Source: Actinidia chinensis (lineage: Eukaryota; Streptophyta; Magnoliopsida; Ericales; Actinidiaceae). From it: a stretch of DNA of 17,500 bases. Shown one piece after another: positions 8,466-17,060 of the stretch (positions are counted from its first letter, which is position 1; every line of letters begins with the position of its first letter). The stretch lies in assembly GCA_009663005.1 (NCBI GenBank), contig CM018915.1, positions 780,001-797,500 on the forward strand, in the 5' to 3' direction. The translations under genes and the position numbers were made by a program. The notes under the pieces are model-generated. The model did not search any database. It was not told the DNA's origin and saw only the letters and a program-made list of their open reading frames with translations.

Positions 8466-8870
8466 TCTCCCTTTTTTATGATGACACAATATATTTTTGA
8501 AAATCCTTTGTTTTAAGTTTTTAAAAATACTTTTTAACAAACTCCCCCTACTTTGGGTGCTTACTTTAAACGAAATTTACATTCTGCTGTTTGAATAACT
8601 AAGTCTCCCCCCCCCCCCCCCCCCCCCCCCCCCAGGCATATCTGTAAAGCCACAAGAACATAGGAATTTATCCAAGCATCCACCAAAGATGTCCAAACAA
8701 ATACCAAAGGAACTTAAACAATTTTAAACTTAACAATCCAAAGATATCTTTAAAAAAAACTGTGTCAAAACATAAAGTAAGTCCAAAAGAGAACTTTAAC
8801 CAACTAAAAAACTTAAAAACCTAAAACTTTTTTCCCCCTTGGGCATCATCAAATAAGTGGGTGTTGATAG
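8466..8870 (-). other. 3' untranslated region with several polypurine-like tracts
   Basis: Read on the - strand, the PPT next to the 3' LTR is CATCATAAAAAAGGGAGA (rc of 8467-8484), which abuts TGTTGAATAAGG. Further purine blocks are AGTAGGGGGAGTTTG (rc of about 8539-8553), a 27-G run followed by AGA (rc of 8604-8633), and TGATGATGCCCAAGGGGGAA (rc of about 8832-8851). Both the first and the last block carry a CATCAT/GATGAT neighbour, suggesting duplication. Multiple PPTs before the 3' LTR are a described Sirevirus trait. No coding sequence is seen between them. Confidence 0.7.
8607..8633 (+). repeat. C27 homopolymer
   Basis: Twenty-seven uninterrupted C on the + strand (G27 in the sense of the element), preceded by AAGTCT and followed by AGGCAT. 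It lies in the PPT-rich segment. Runs of C/G this long are rare in plant DNA, so slippage in an expanded PPT or an assembly artefact are both possible. Confidence 0.97.
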
Positions 8871-8879
8871 TAAGGCTAA

Positions 8880-9576
8880 GATGGAGGAGGAACATGTATG
8901 GATTAAACGGAATGGCGGATTAGGATCGATGGGTGGTCAAATACTCCCAAGTTATCATCCCGAAATGTCGAGAGTTTCATGCGAATAATCCTCTTGCGTA
9001 GATTGCATGGTCTCACATGTGTTCCATCCTTTCAATTTTTGATCCTTGCCTCCACAAAAAGATTTCAAAGTCGTCACGTCTTCTCTTATCCCATAAAAAG
9101 CCTTTCAATATGATCCATGTGTTCTTGTTGGCGTTTTTGTTTGTGAATAATTTTCGGGCTTGTTGTGCTTAATTTCGCCCAAAGATTGATTAATCCTCTC
9201 GAAGTATTCCAAGAACCATGCCGGTGGTCCCTTCTTGATACGAAGGGCCCTCTGTGTGGGATTGGCTCTATGTGGTAGGGTATATGTGTCCCCGTAAGTA
9301 AAGCCCCTTGCACATCGTCGTCTCAAGGTGTCTGTCCCATAGCCCAATTTTGTTCTTGCTCTAAGTTTACGGGGTCCGTTTCATACCCACGTTTTCGTTG
9401 TGTCCCTCAAACTGAACTAGAGCGCGGTCTTCCTCAACATCCACATCCATTATTTCTTTTCCCTTTCCAATTTCCCCTCATTGATCCCTTCTTTTCCCTT
9501 TGTTCTCACCTATCCCTTCCTTCCTTTCTTCCTCTTCTATTCAATAGTTTTTTTTTCCTTTCCCTTTCGTACCCAT
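8880..9576 (-). pseudogene. Decayed extra ORF between pol and 3' LTR
   Basis: A candidate start is the ATG at 9576-9574 (M-G-T-K-G-K-G). It is followed by a Lys/Glu/Arg-rich segment (purine-rich sense strand, about 9420-9570) and then by D-V-D-V-E-E-D-R-A-L-V-Q-F-E. Further on, open pieces exist in two frames (9313-9086 and 9347-9105) with segments such as GPPAWFLEYFERINQSLGEI (near 9230-9171). Frameshifts and stops break it. I see no clear signal peptide or membrane segment. Some Sireviruses carry an extra, sometimes env-like, ORF at this place, but I cannot link this protein to a known family. Its distinct composition and length argue for a former real gene. Confidence 0.5.
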
Positions 9577-10289
9577 GGAAAATCCCTTATCTATTTTTAA
9601 TACTTGGTTGATCATTAGGTTCACATTGAATTGTTGAAGATCCTAGTGAGTAGAGCACCAAACGGTAGAGCTCTCATGGCATGATTTCTCACACGTCCAG
9701 TCTCTTTTATTAAAGCACTTTATAGTTTAAATTTAATGCTCTCCAGACAAGTAGCTTTGTATATGATGAATGCATCCATATGGTCACTTGACTAATGCCC
9801 TCCCTTCGGCAATACCATTCTCAAATTCTGTTTCGACCGAAGTTTACAATGTCCTTCTGCCGAATTTTCTACATTTCATAAAAACTGCAGATTTTTGACA
9901 TGGCTCAACTTTGTTGTCCCTAAATAAGTTTGTCTTTCTTTTCTTTTTTTTTTCACAGGGTACAATGCGATTATATAACATTATTTATATTCATGTCTCC
10001 TTACTATTAAGTGTGGGGGTTGATACTTCAAATTTAATACACAGAACACCATTTATCACATATATTTAATTTAGTCCATACAATACAACGACTTTCAAAA
10101 ATCATATAAGCCCTTTACATATTTCACTTATGTTTGTTGGAGTTTAACTTAAACAATCCAATTTTGGAATGTAGTATAACTCCTTTTAACTAACTCCACT
10201 ATCACATGGCCAATGATTTAAGCTAAGAATCCAAAAAAAAAAATTTACTTTCACATTAGTTGAGACAAGTCCCTAGTCTCACGTCTTAT
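9577..10289 (-). other. Spacer between RNase H and the extra ORF
   Basis: No coding sequence is seen; the stretch is AT-rich with frequent stops. It contains an LTR-like palindrome half, TTTCGACCGAAGTTTA (9831-9846), inside an inverted repeat TTCGGCA (9805-9811) / TGCCGAA (9858-9864). Another block, GTGTGGGGGTTGATA near 10011-10025, looks polypurine-like on the + strand, but nothing downstream supports an LTR. Confidence 0.5.
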
Positions 10290-10700
10290 GAACAAAATCT
10301 TTTTTCTTTAATGGGTTTTGTGAAAGATCCAACAATACTTGTCGGTTGTGTATATATATAAGTCAATATCTCCCTTTTGAACATGATCTCTAAAAAATGA
10401 TGTCAATCTCATGTGTTTTGTTCTTGAATGTTGAATAGGATTCTTAGATAATTTATAGCACTTGTATTGTCGCAATAATTGGAATATGATCAACATATAA
10501 ACCGTAGTTTTCCATTTATGTTTTTTCCATAGGACTTGAGCACACAACTTCCGGCGCCACAATATTGGGGCCTCGGAAGTGAAAGTGCTACGGAATTTTG
10601 TTCTGCTAAACCATAGACTATGGAAATGTCCTAGGAATTGACAAGTACCACTTGTGGCTTTGTTCGATCTGTTTAACATCCCTCTGTCTGCATCGGAGTA
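10290..10700 (-). pseudogene. Copia RNase H
   Basis: RNase H would remove template RNA during cDNA synthesis. On the - strand the open piece 10679-10308 starts with a SNKATSGTCQFLG block. A CDNTSAINLSKNPIQHSR-type block follows at about 10474-10411, highly typical of Copia RNase H, then the closing FTKPIKEKRFC at 10324-10292 in a shifted frame. The middle part, where the FTSEA/LCAQVLW pieces lie, has frame changes relative to both ends. Its position directly after the RT fits Copia pol. Non-functional because of the frameshifts. Confidence 0.9.
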
Positions 10701-11830
10701 TAAAATATACCTAAGTCATTGGTATCTTAGATATCTAATTATGTATTTGATGCCGTTAGATGTGATTCCTTAGGGCATTGAAATCTAGCACATATGCATA
10801 CACAAACAAATATCGGGTCACTTCCATTAAATAGAGTCGGGATCCAATCATACCTCTATAAAGCTTTTCCATCCACAAGTTTTTATTTTCATCATTGTCA
10901 AGTTTTTGATGGATGTGCCATGGGGTAATTATTGCCTTGATCAATTATACCAAACGCTTGAGTAGGCTCCTTGGTGTAAACATGATATGCTTGCTGCTGT
11001 TTTGAAAGTTCCTGTGACATATAGATTGTTTAGTTTGAAGTTCAAGGAAAAAAAAAAAAAAAAGGAAATTGAGGTCCACCCTTACCGTGGCATCATGCTT
11101 CCTCAAGATCGCCTTGCTTACTTGTTGGAACATTCCTTGCACATACTATCGTAGTAGCATTAAATAATATTATCCCACTATATTTGTACAATAAGCATAT
11201 CGTTATTCTTGATTTTATAAATAGTGTGTTATTGATTTTTCTCTCTTAAGCCTTCACATTTAGAAATTTACGAAGTCTTTCATACCAAGCTCTTGGGGCT
11301 TGCTTAAGTCCATAAAGAGTTTTTGAAAGTTTAAAACACATCGAGTTTGGGAATTCATGATTTCAAATCCGGAGGTTGTGCTATATACACTCCTCGGTTA
11401 TATACCCATTTAGAATACACTTTTGACCTCCTTTGATATAATTTAAAGTCATATAGTCATTCAAAAGTAAGTAACATACTAATAGCTTCTAATCTACTAC
11501 GGAAACAAATGATTCTTTAAAGTCACTCTTCTTCTTGACTATATCCTTGTGCTCTAGTCTAGCGTATATTTCTCAAATAATGGTTTCGATTTCTCCAAGT
11601 TTTTTCTATACACCCATTTAGCGCCTATTTATAGAGATTAGATGTCCCTAAGTACAAGTCCAAACTTTACTTTTTTCAAATTGAATTTAGTTCCTCTGCA
11701 TTGCCGAAGTCAATATTCATCAAATTTCGCTTCATGGAGTTCTTAGGTTCTATTTGTGATAAAACAGCAAGATTTCATATATTTCTAAGAAAATTTCTAG
11801 TGGTTACCCCTTTTGATAGATCGCCATGAT
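10701..11830 (-). pseudogene. Copia reverse transcriptase, catalytic box lost
   Basis: Reading right to left: SQIEPKNS (about 11759-11736), EELNS-type block, KWVYRK (11619-11602), ARLEHKDIVKKK, an [12 protein letters not shown] block (near 11390-11355), [15 protein letters not shown] (about 11319-11275), TLFIK, then the position of the YVDD box. There the reading is Y-S-G-I (around 11184-11173) because of base changes and a local indel, so both catalytic Asp residues are gone. Downstream pieces FFFLELQTKQS and KLDNDENKNL complete the domain. An A16 run (11048-11063, T/U-rich in sense) also interrupts it. Stops and frameshifts abound. Confidence 0.92.
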
Positions 11831-12940
11831 GAGGCCTTGTCGGATGATGTGAACGTCTCCATTCCATGGAAGATAGATTCGAGCTTTCACATCTTCCTTT
11901 CGAGTTTCTATTTGAGGTTAGCACCACTTATAGTTGGATTTCTCTTTTATTGGTTTCTCTTGTGTTTCTTGAGCTTCTTCGGAGATCTCAAGATGTTCCA
12001 TACCTTCTTCAATTCCTACAAAAACTTGAGGCTATCTTGAGAGAAAAAGAAGCGTTAAAAATTCATCAAAATCACCAAATGCCCGGATTCTTCAACTATA
12101 AGGTTCGTTTATTAAAAACACACGAAAAGCTTTGCTTGTAGTTGAATATCCCAAAAAGATAGATTCGTCCGATTTTAATCAAATGTTCCTAAATTGTCTT
12201 GCCATTATTTAGGGAACATACCAATTTACATCAATGCGTGGAATGAATGAAAAAGCTATATTTGATATTTTCTCCCTTGCCAAAGTTCATATGGCGTCGT
12301 TTGAGAATTTGTCTAATCAGGACTCGATTAAGCTAAAAACATGCGGTTTGTTTATTCTTCGGCTTGGAAGAGAGTTTCACAAAGTATTGTTATAGCCATC
12401 TTCTTCTTAGGGTTCTATTTTTTTTTGTCAACAACGCCATTTTGTTGAGGGGTTCTAGGGGCCAGAATTATGATTCAATTCCTAGATCATCACAAACATT
12501 TGGCCAACAATTCATTTTTTGAGTTCTAGAACCATGTTCGGTTCTAATGTTAACTTTTACATCTTTTTAGTTTGAAAGACGTCGATATAATTTTGTAAAT
12601 GAAGAGAATTGCATCATTTTTGTGGCTAAGAACCTTACCCAGTGAATCTAGAAAATCATCTACAAACCACAAAGAATGATAGTAATTTTTCTCCAAGACT
12701 CATTTTCTGAAGACTAATTAAGTCCATGGCAAGAGGTGTAGTGGTTTGGGATGGTGGAGACAAGATTTTTAGATTTAAAGAAAATATTGTTTGTTTTCCG
12801 TGTTGAAATGCCCCCCCATAGCATTGCCCCACAAGTCTACTTTTTCAAATGAATTTTAGGCAACCATCACTAAGTCTTTCTTAGCAAGTTTTAAATAAGA
12901 TATGTGTGCATGTCCAACATTTCTATGCCATAGCCAACCG
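11831..12940 (-). pseudogene. Copia integrase, frameshifted
   Basis: The integrase would insert the cDNA. On the - strand the GAG-pre-integrase block WHRNVGHAHISYLKLAKKDL lies at 12930-12871 with both zinc His residues present. The core shows FVDDF (about 12662-12648), RTPQQNGVVDKKK (about 12457-12418), where the usual Glu after VV is Asp, then TPYELWQGRK (12298-12269) and a FWDIQLQAKLF block (about 12160-12125) of the C-terminal part. An acidic linker (GMEHLEISEEAQE, near 12000-11960) leads to the RT. Stops and frame changes are frequent. The + strand ORFs at 11813-12141 are shadows of the linker. Confidence 0.9.
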
Positions 12941-13460
12941 TTGTCATTTATAGCCGATAGACATGTTCCATTATTTGGTCATCATTCATCAATTTTAAAA
13001 ATATAAACATTTCAACCCTCTTTGAACAATAAATTAAGGTTTTGTTATTTTTACTACTTTCTATGGTGCACATTGTTTTTTATCAAAAAAACCTTTGTTT
13101 TCTATCACATAGTGACTAATACTAAGTAGATTATGCTTTTAATCCATCAACCAAACAAAATATTCTTTTCTAATAGGAGATGGTTCCTTACCCACATACC
13201 TATACGTGTGATTTTTCCGTTTGTATTGTCGTCCAAAAGTTACAAATTTCACCATCATTTAAAGTTTAGTGATGAAACATGGCTTTATATCCGGTCATAT
13301 GTTTTGAGATTCCACGATCCAAGTACCACCTTCCTTTCTGTGATGTTGCATTCAAGCACCTACCTATACAAAGAAAATTTCACAGTAGTTTTGGTAAAAA
13401 AAAAACCCAAATTGTTGGGTCCGTGTGTAGTAATATTTTTTGGGGTACCCACATGTTTTA
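12941..13460 (-). pseudogene. Copia protease region
   Basis: The aspartic protease would process the gag-pol polyprotein. Its active-site block, WYLDRGISKHMTG, is at 13328-13290. The catalytic Asp and the Gly are kept, but the residue between them is Arg where Ser or Thr is usual, which would be expected to disable it. Upstream, a TTHGPNNLGFFFTK piece (about 13435-13395) belongs to the gag-protease linker. The rest of the domain down to the GAG-pre-integrase block is readable only in fragments. The + strand ORF over 13133-13483 is a shadow. Confidence 0.82.
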
Positions 13461-14286
13461 ATTCCTTTTATAACATTTATTAATAAAAGAAGTATATGTA
13501 GCATTTGTGCTTGCAAAAAAAAAACGCAAGGGATTTGTGTGTTTTAAGTGTGTGTAGTTTACAAAAAAAATCTTCCATAGCTTGTGTTTAGTTGAAGGGG
13601 GGGTTGTACCAAGACCGGCACGATGATATACAATCTTTGAGAACCCAAAAGAATTCAAATTCTTTAAATTCTAATTCTAAATTCAGTGTCATGAGTGTGA
13701 TCGAGCAATTCATCAAGACCCACTTTGGTGAGATCTTTTGCTTCTTCAATTGCAAGTACTTTAGGAGCCCACATTCTTGGTAAGCACTAAGAATTTTCTT
13801 CATTCACATTAGTATTACTTGCAAGGAATTTTAGACCATTTATAATATCGGTGAATCTGGTTGAATATTTCCGTAATTGTTCATTTGTTTTCAGTTAAAT
13901 AGTTCTATTGTGAACTAGTATGTTTATTTAGTTCCTTTACGACTAGTTCTCTCGTGAGTGACTTCTAATTTATCCCAAATTTCGTTAAGACGTTTCACAA
14001 TCGGAGATTCGATTGAATTCATTTAACATCTAATGGCAATTAACATGGCATAGATTTTGCATTATTTTGAACTTCGTTGATGTCCGGGTGTCCATTCCTT
14101 TTTAGGTTTGGGGTTCTCTTCTGCGGTGATTTTAGTATGTTTTAGTAGGTATGATAGGTCCATTTTCAATCATATCCCAACATTGATTATCATTTGCCTT
14201 GAATAAAAATTCTCATTATAGCCTTCCAATAATTATAGTTACTACAGAAAAATTGTAGAGGCCTAGATAGATTGACCTCGATTCAT
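13461..14286 (-). pseudogene. Copia gag
   Basis: Gag would form the virus-like particle. The likely start is the ATG at 14286-14284 (M-N-R-G-Q-S-I), about 75 bases inside the primer binding site. Landmarks: a YNEN/MRIFIQ segment (about 14225-14199), CWDMIENGPIIP (14182-14147), EWT..D...NEVQNNAKSM (about 14100-14035), and near the C-terminal side AIEEAKDL..VGLDELL (13755-13701), typical of the plant Copia gag (UBN2-type) family. I cannot find an intact CCHC zinc knuckle in 13470-13620, where it would be expected. Stops and frame changes throughout. Confidence 0.85.
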
Positions 14287-14359
14287 GTGTGTTCCCTACG
14301 ATATAGACATGGAATCTTTTAAACTCTGATTATAAATCCGAAAAAAGTTTTAAAGTCTT

Positions 14360-14372
14360 GCTCTGATTACCA
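14360..14372 (-). other. Primer binding site (initiator Met tRNA)
   Basis: On the - strand it reads TGGTAATCAGAGC, the plant initiator-Met tRNA complement TGGTATCAGAGC with one extra A. It lies two bases inside the end of the right LTR, as expected. Its orientation fixes the right LTR as the 5' LTR and the element as - strand. Confidence 0.9.
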
Positions 14373-15059
14373 ATTGTCGACTAAAAGTGCCAAACTAGGG
14401 AGGGGTAGGTAAAATAGGTTTGCTACCCTTAATGGTCAATTAAGAATTCTATTCGAAAAATACTGTGCAGTTTAGAGGTAAACAAAAAAGTAATAGAGAG
14501 TAGAGGGAAGAGATTGCAAACAATCTATAGGGTTCAGCCAAATCGCTGCCTACATTCCACTTCACCAAGATCTTCTTGGAGTTCACTATCTTCAAGCTTA
14601 AGGGTGCTTGAGACACCTTTACAACACTAGATTTCTTCTAGCCTTCAAGAGAGACCTCCCTGGATCTTTCTCTAATCACACAATGTGATTCTCAGTAGTA
14701 GAGTACAATGATGAAGCAGTGTTTGAGGTTCACTCACTATAGATTAAGTTAAATATAATGAAAGCTTGAGTATTTAAGTGATAGAACTTACAAAATGATT
14801 TTGAATCAAAGTCAAAAATGACAAGGAAGTGCTCAAGGATGTTGAAGATTGAATACTTAGTAAGAGGGTTAGTCCGTTAGTTTTGATTACTCAATACCTC
14901 CCAAAAAACCTTAAGGGTTGTTGATTTTTAAAGCTAAGACTAAAAAAGAAGTCGTTACACATTAATGCATGCAGATAGCCTTCTGTTTTAATCTTTGCCG
15001 TTGGATTGCGTTCCTGTTTGAATGTTGAAACTTAGGGGTTTAAGGACTTTTTTAAAAAT

Positions 15060-15457
15060 GGTCGAACCGAACTTAACTTCGATAGATTTTTAATGCCTTC
15101 AGAGGTTGTATTTTGTGCTTTATTGTCACTCTGTTCTCCTTCAGAAACTTCAGTATAGCTTCAGATACTTCGGTCGAATGAACTTATCTCTTCGTAGGTT
15201 TTTCATGAATTTACAGAGGATGTGGCCTTTATTCTCTTTTAGGCTTTGTCTTGAACTCTTGGAGTCGGAATGACTTTTCATTAAACTCGGTTAACCGAAT
15301 TTACCTTCGGCAAGTATTTGCCTTGCGTTCTAGAGAGTCAGTGTCTTAGGAAATATTCTTAATGTTCTTGACATTCAGTATTATGCCTTGGGGCTTATGG
15401 GGCTTAGTTTACCAACTTCTGTAGATCCGAACGAAACTTCGGTCGGACCCGAAGTTT
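15060..15457. repeat. TTCGGT/ACCGAA palindrome cluster, right LTR
   Basis: Copies seen: GGTCGAACCGAACTT (15060-15074), ACTTCGGTCGAA (15167-15178), the perfect palindrome CGGTTAACCG (15288-15297), and AAACTTCGG / CCGAAGTTT (15434-15442 and 15449-15457; perfect 9-bp arms around 6 bases). They correspond in position to the copies in the left LTR, but the spacer and arm bases differ. Confidence 0.85.
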
Positions 15458-15621
15458 TAACTTCGGTTTGCCGTTTAAAATGCGCATTATGAGACTTTCC
15501 TTTGTTTTGATATAGGCTTTTAGATTTGCAGATTTGGTTCATATTTCGTTCAAAACTCTTATTTAAATATTACTTTCATTATAAACTATACCACACAGAC
15601 CACCACACACCACACAAAACA

Positions 15622-15663
15622 TTATATATATATAATATATATATATATATGTATATATATATA
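15622..15663. repeat. TA microsatellite in right LTR
   Basis: A (TA)n-rich tract of about 42 bases with a single AA step and one TG step, preceded by CA-rich DNA (15593-15615). The matching place in the left LTR (8315-8338) is much shorter, so the tract expanded or shrank after insertion. Confidence 0.9.
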
Positions 15664-15795
15664 AATCATACATCTTTAAATGTCGTCTTTGACTTGTAAA
15701 AACTCGTTTGATAAAGTGAGGCCTAACAAAAAAATTATGTTTAAATCTTTGATTTTCTTTTTAATCAATTTTAATCATCAAACTTTATTTCAGCA

Positions 15796-16200
15796 AGTTT
15801 TTGATCTTTATTTTCTTTCACAAAATGCGCATCCATAAAAAACTAAAGTATGGAAAAAAGAAAATCCTTAGTTTTTTTTCTTTACTTTTATTTTTTTCCT
15901 TTTTGGCCACTAGTGGTAAGAGGGTTGGGAATGGGAAAGCTGAAATGTAACTATAAATGAGACCCGATCCCACATCTCGCTTGATAATGGGCGCTCAACC
16001 ACTTATCCACCCTTTAACTAATTGATCAAACTTTTCTACAATTATGGGTAAACAAAACAAAAAGGGAAGAGAAGGGTCTATTTTTTTTTGAAGAATATAC
16101 ATTGTAATTCTCTTTAAAAGTTATCTATTATGGTTTTTTATAAGGCGGAGGGACCCAAGACCGATAGACCGAGGGGCCCTAGAGCCGGAATTTGCGGTAA
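15796..16200. other. AT-rich flank, no gene seen
   Basis: Poly-purine/poly-pyrimidine low-complexity DNA, the SINE-like segment at 15903-16012, and a locally GC-rich stretch (16143-16195, containing GAGGGGCCCTAG). No ORF of note. Confidence 0.5.
15903..16012 (+). mobile_element. Possible tRNA-derived SINE remnant
   Basis: TGGCCACTAGTGGTAAGAGG resembles a pol III A box (TGGCnnAGTGG form with two extra bases). About 50 bases later, GAGACCCGATCCCACATCTC resembles a degenerate B box region. The pair spacing and the GGTAAGAGGGTTGGGAA wording fit plant SINE heads. No clear 3' tail or target duplication is visible, and a non-SINE origin is possible. Confidence 0.35.
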
Positions 16201-16560
16201 TCTAATGTACTTTTCAATATTAAGATTTTGGGTAAGAGAAGCGGAGGTGGTAATCTATGAGAGAGTTTAGAAGAGAAGTTGAAGATCTTAAAATTTGTAA
16301 TCCTTCACAGTAGATTTTATTCCTTCTCTGTTGTGAAAATATGCTCGCGTGCTGAATCACGTATATGTTTTTGTTATGTCTCTGTGTGATTTCTTTGGCG
16401 TCATGAACGTTTTTTTCATATATCAAATCTTATTAGCATAACAGTACTAATATAATCTAACTAGCACAATACTCTACGACACTTAACATTGATTAGCTAG
16501 TAAACATTAAAAGATAACACACTGATACATGATCTTGGATAATCATTACAACTTCAAACT
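16201..16560. other. AT-rich stretch, no gene seen
   Basis: A purine-rich segment (16218-16290) is followed by A/T-rich DNA. The - strand ORF over 16220-16426 has no recognisable domain and is low-complexity in places. I call nothing here. Confidence 0.45.
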
Positions 16561-17060
16561 ATGCCAAGCTTTCATTACTCGCTCTCCCAACTATATCTCT
16601 CTCTCTCTTCTCTTCTCATTTATTGCATCTATGAATTACCACCTGCAATTCTCGATCTCAACCGGTCCGACCCGGTCAATGGACTAAGATTCCCCATCTT
16701 GAATCCTGGAGTTTTGCAAATCCGCAAGTGGAAAGTGGGAAAGATTCTGTCTATAGGTTCAACCAAATCTTTTTGGTAGTTGTTTGAGCCACATCGCTAG
16801 AGAATAAATCTGGTCAACGCACGAGGCCCTTCCCATTAAAGCACGTTTTTGGAAATAGTGGTTGTCTAATAGGTCGGTTGGAGTTCCGATCAAAGGGGGC
16901 CGTGTTTTGTTGCCGTCTCCGTGATCGGGCACCGGCCCTGGAGGTCGGACAACCATAGTGGTCTCCATGGTGGCGTCTGTGCACCTGTGTTTGAGAAGTT
17001 GAATAGCCTATCGCTGAAGGTGACACACCTTGCAACCCTATTGGAATGCCACCTACCATG
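16561..17060. other. More GC-rich stretch with short ORFs, nature unknown
   Basis: A + strand ORF of 72 codons starts at 16561 with a hydrophobic Leu/Ser-rich N-terminal part (encoded partly by the CT repeat) and then an ELPPAILDLNRSDPVNGLRF segment. Two overlapping - strand ORFs (16968-16759 and 17059-16814) cover a locally GC-richer part. No frame is long, and none shows a domain I recognise. It may be a gene fragment, a first exon or a repeat; without splice or homology evidence I do not call a gene. Confidence 0.3.
16592..16618 (+). repeat. CT-rich microsatellite
   Basis: TATCTCTCTCTCTCTTCTCTTCTC. CT tracts are common in plant 5' untranslated regions and promoters, but no gene start is established here. 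Confidence 0.8.

Larger units (their letters stand above)
7153..15795 (-). mobile_element. Full-length decayed Copia retrotransposon, Sirevirus-like
   Basis: Two long direct repeats in the same orientation (7153-8465 and 14375-15795) enclose a 5.9 kb interior. A primer binding site lies just inside the right repeat, so the element reads on the - strand with its 5' LTR on the right. Reading leftward: gag, protease, integrase, RT, RNase H, a 0.7 kb spacer, a decayed extra ORF, then polypurine tracts and the 3' LTR. Integrase before RT and the RT block [15 protein letters not shown] mark Copia. Long LTRs, extra 3' ORF, several PPT-like blocks and LTR palindromes fit the Sirevirus lineage (inference). 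All reading frames are broken and the RT catalytic box is lost. No target site duplication is recognisable. Confidence 0.92.
14375..15795 (-). repeat. 5' LTR of the - strand Copia element
   Basis: On the + strand it starts TGTCGACTAAAA next to the primer binding site and ends TTATTTCAGCA, degenerate relative to the left copy's TTATTCAACA. It aligns throughout with 7153-8465 but is about 108 bp longer, partly from an expanded TA tract (15622-15663) and partly from many 1-3 base insertions. It carries the same TTCGGT/ACCGAA palindrome family (15060-15457). As 5' LTR it would have held the element promoter. A TATA box cannot be chosen with confidence because of the TA repeat. Confidence 0.92.

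Noticed and set aside
10011..10160. Possible third LTR start (GTGTGGGGGTTGATA, then TGTTGGAGTTTAAC)
   Set aside because: PPT-like and LTR-start-like words occur, but they are about 110 bases apart, with no partner LTR or coding remnant on the + strand.
11813..12141. Two overlapping + strand ORFs (75 and 91 codons)
   Set aside because: They lie antisense to the integrase-RT linker of the - strand Copia element and show no domain.
13133..13483. + strand ORF of 116 codons
   Set aside because: Antisense to the protease region; the protease active-site block is readable on the opposite strand at 13328-13290.
14360..14372. tRNA gene fragment
   Set aside because: The tRNA-like bases are only the primer binding site complementary to the tRNA 3' end; no cloverleaf is present.
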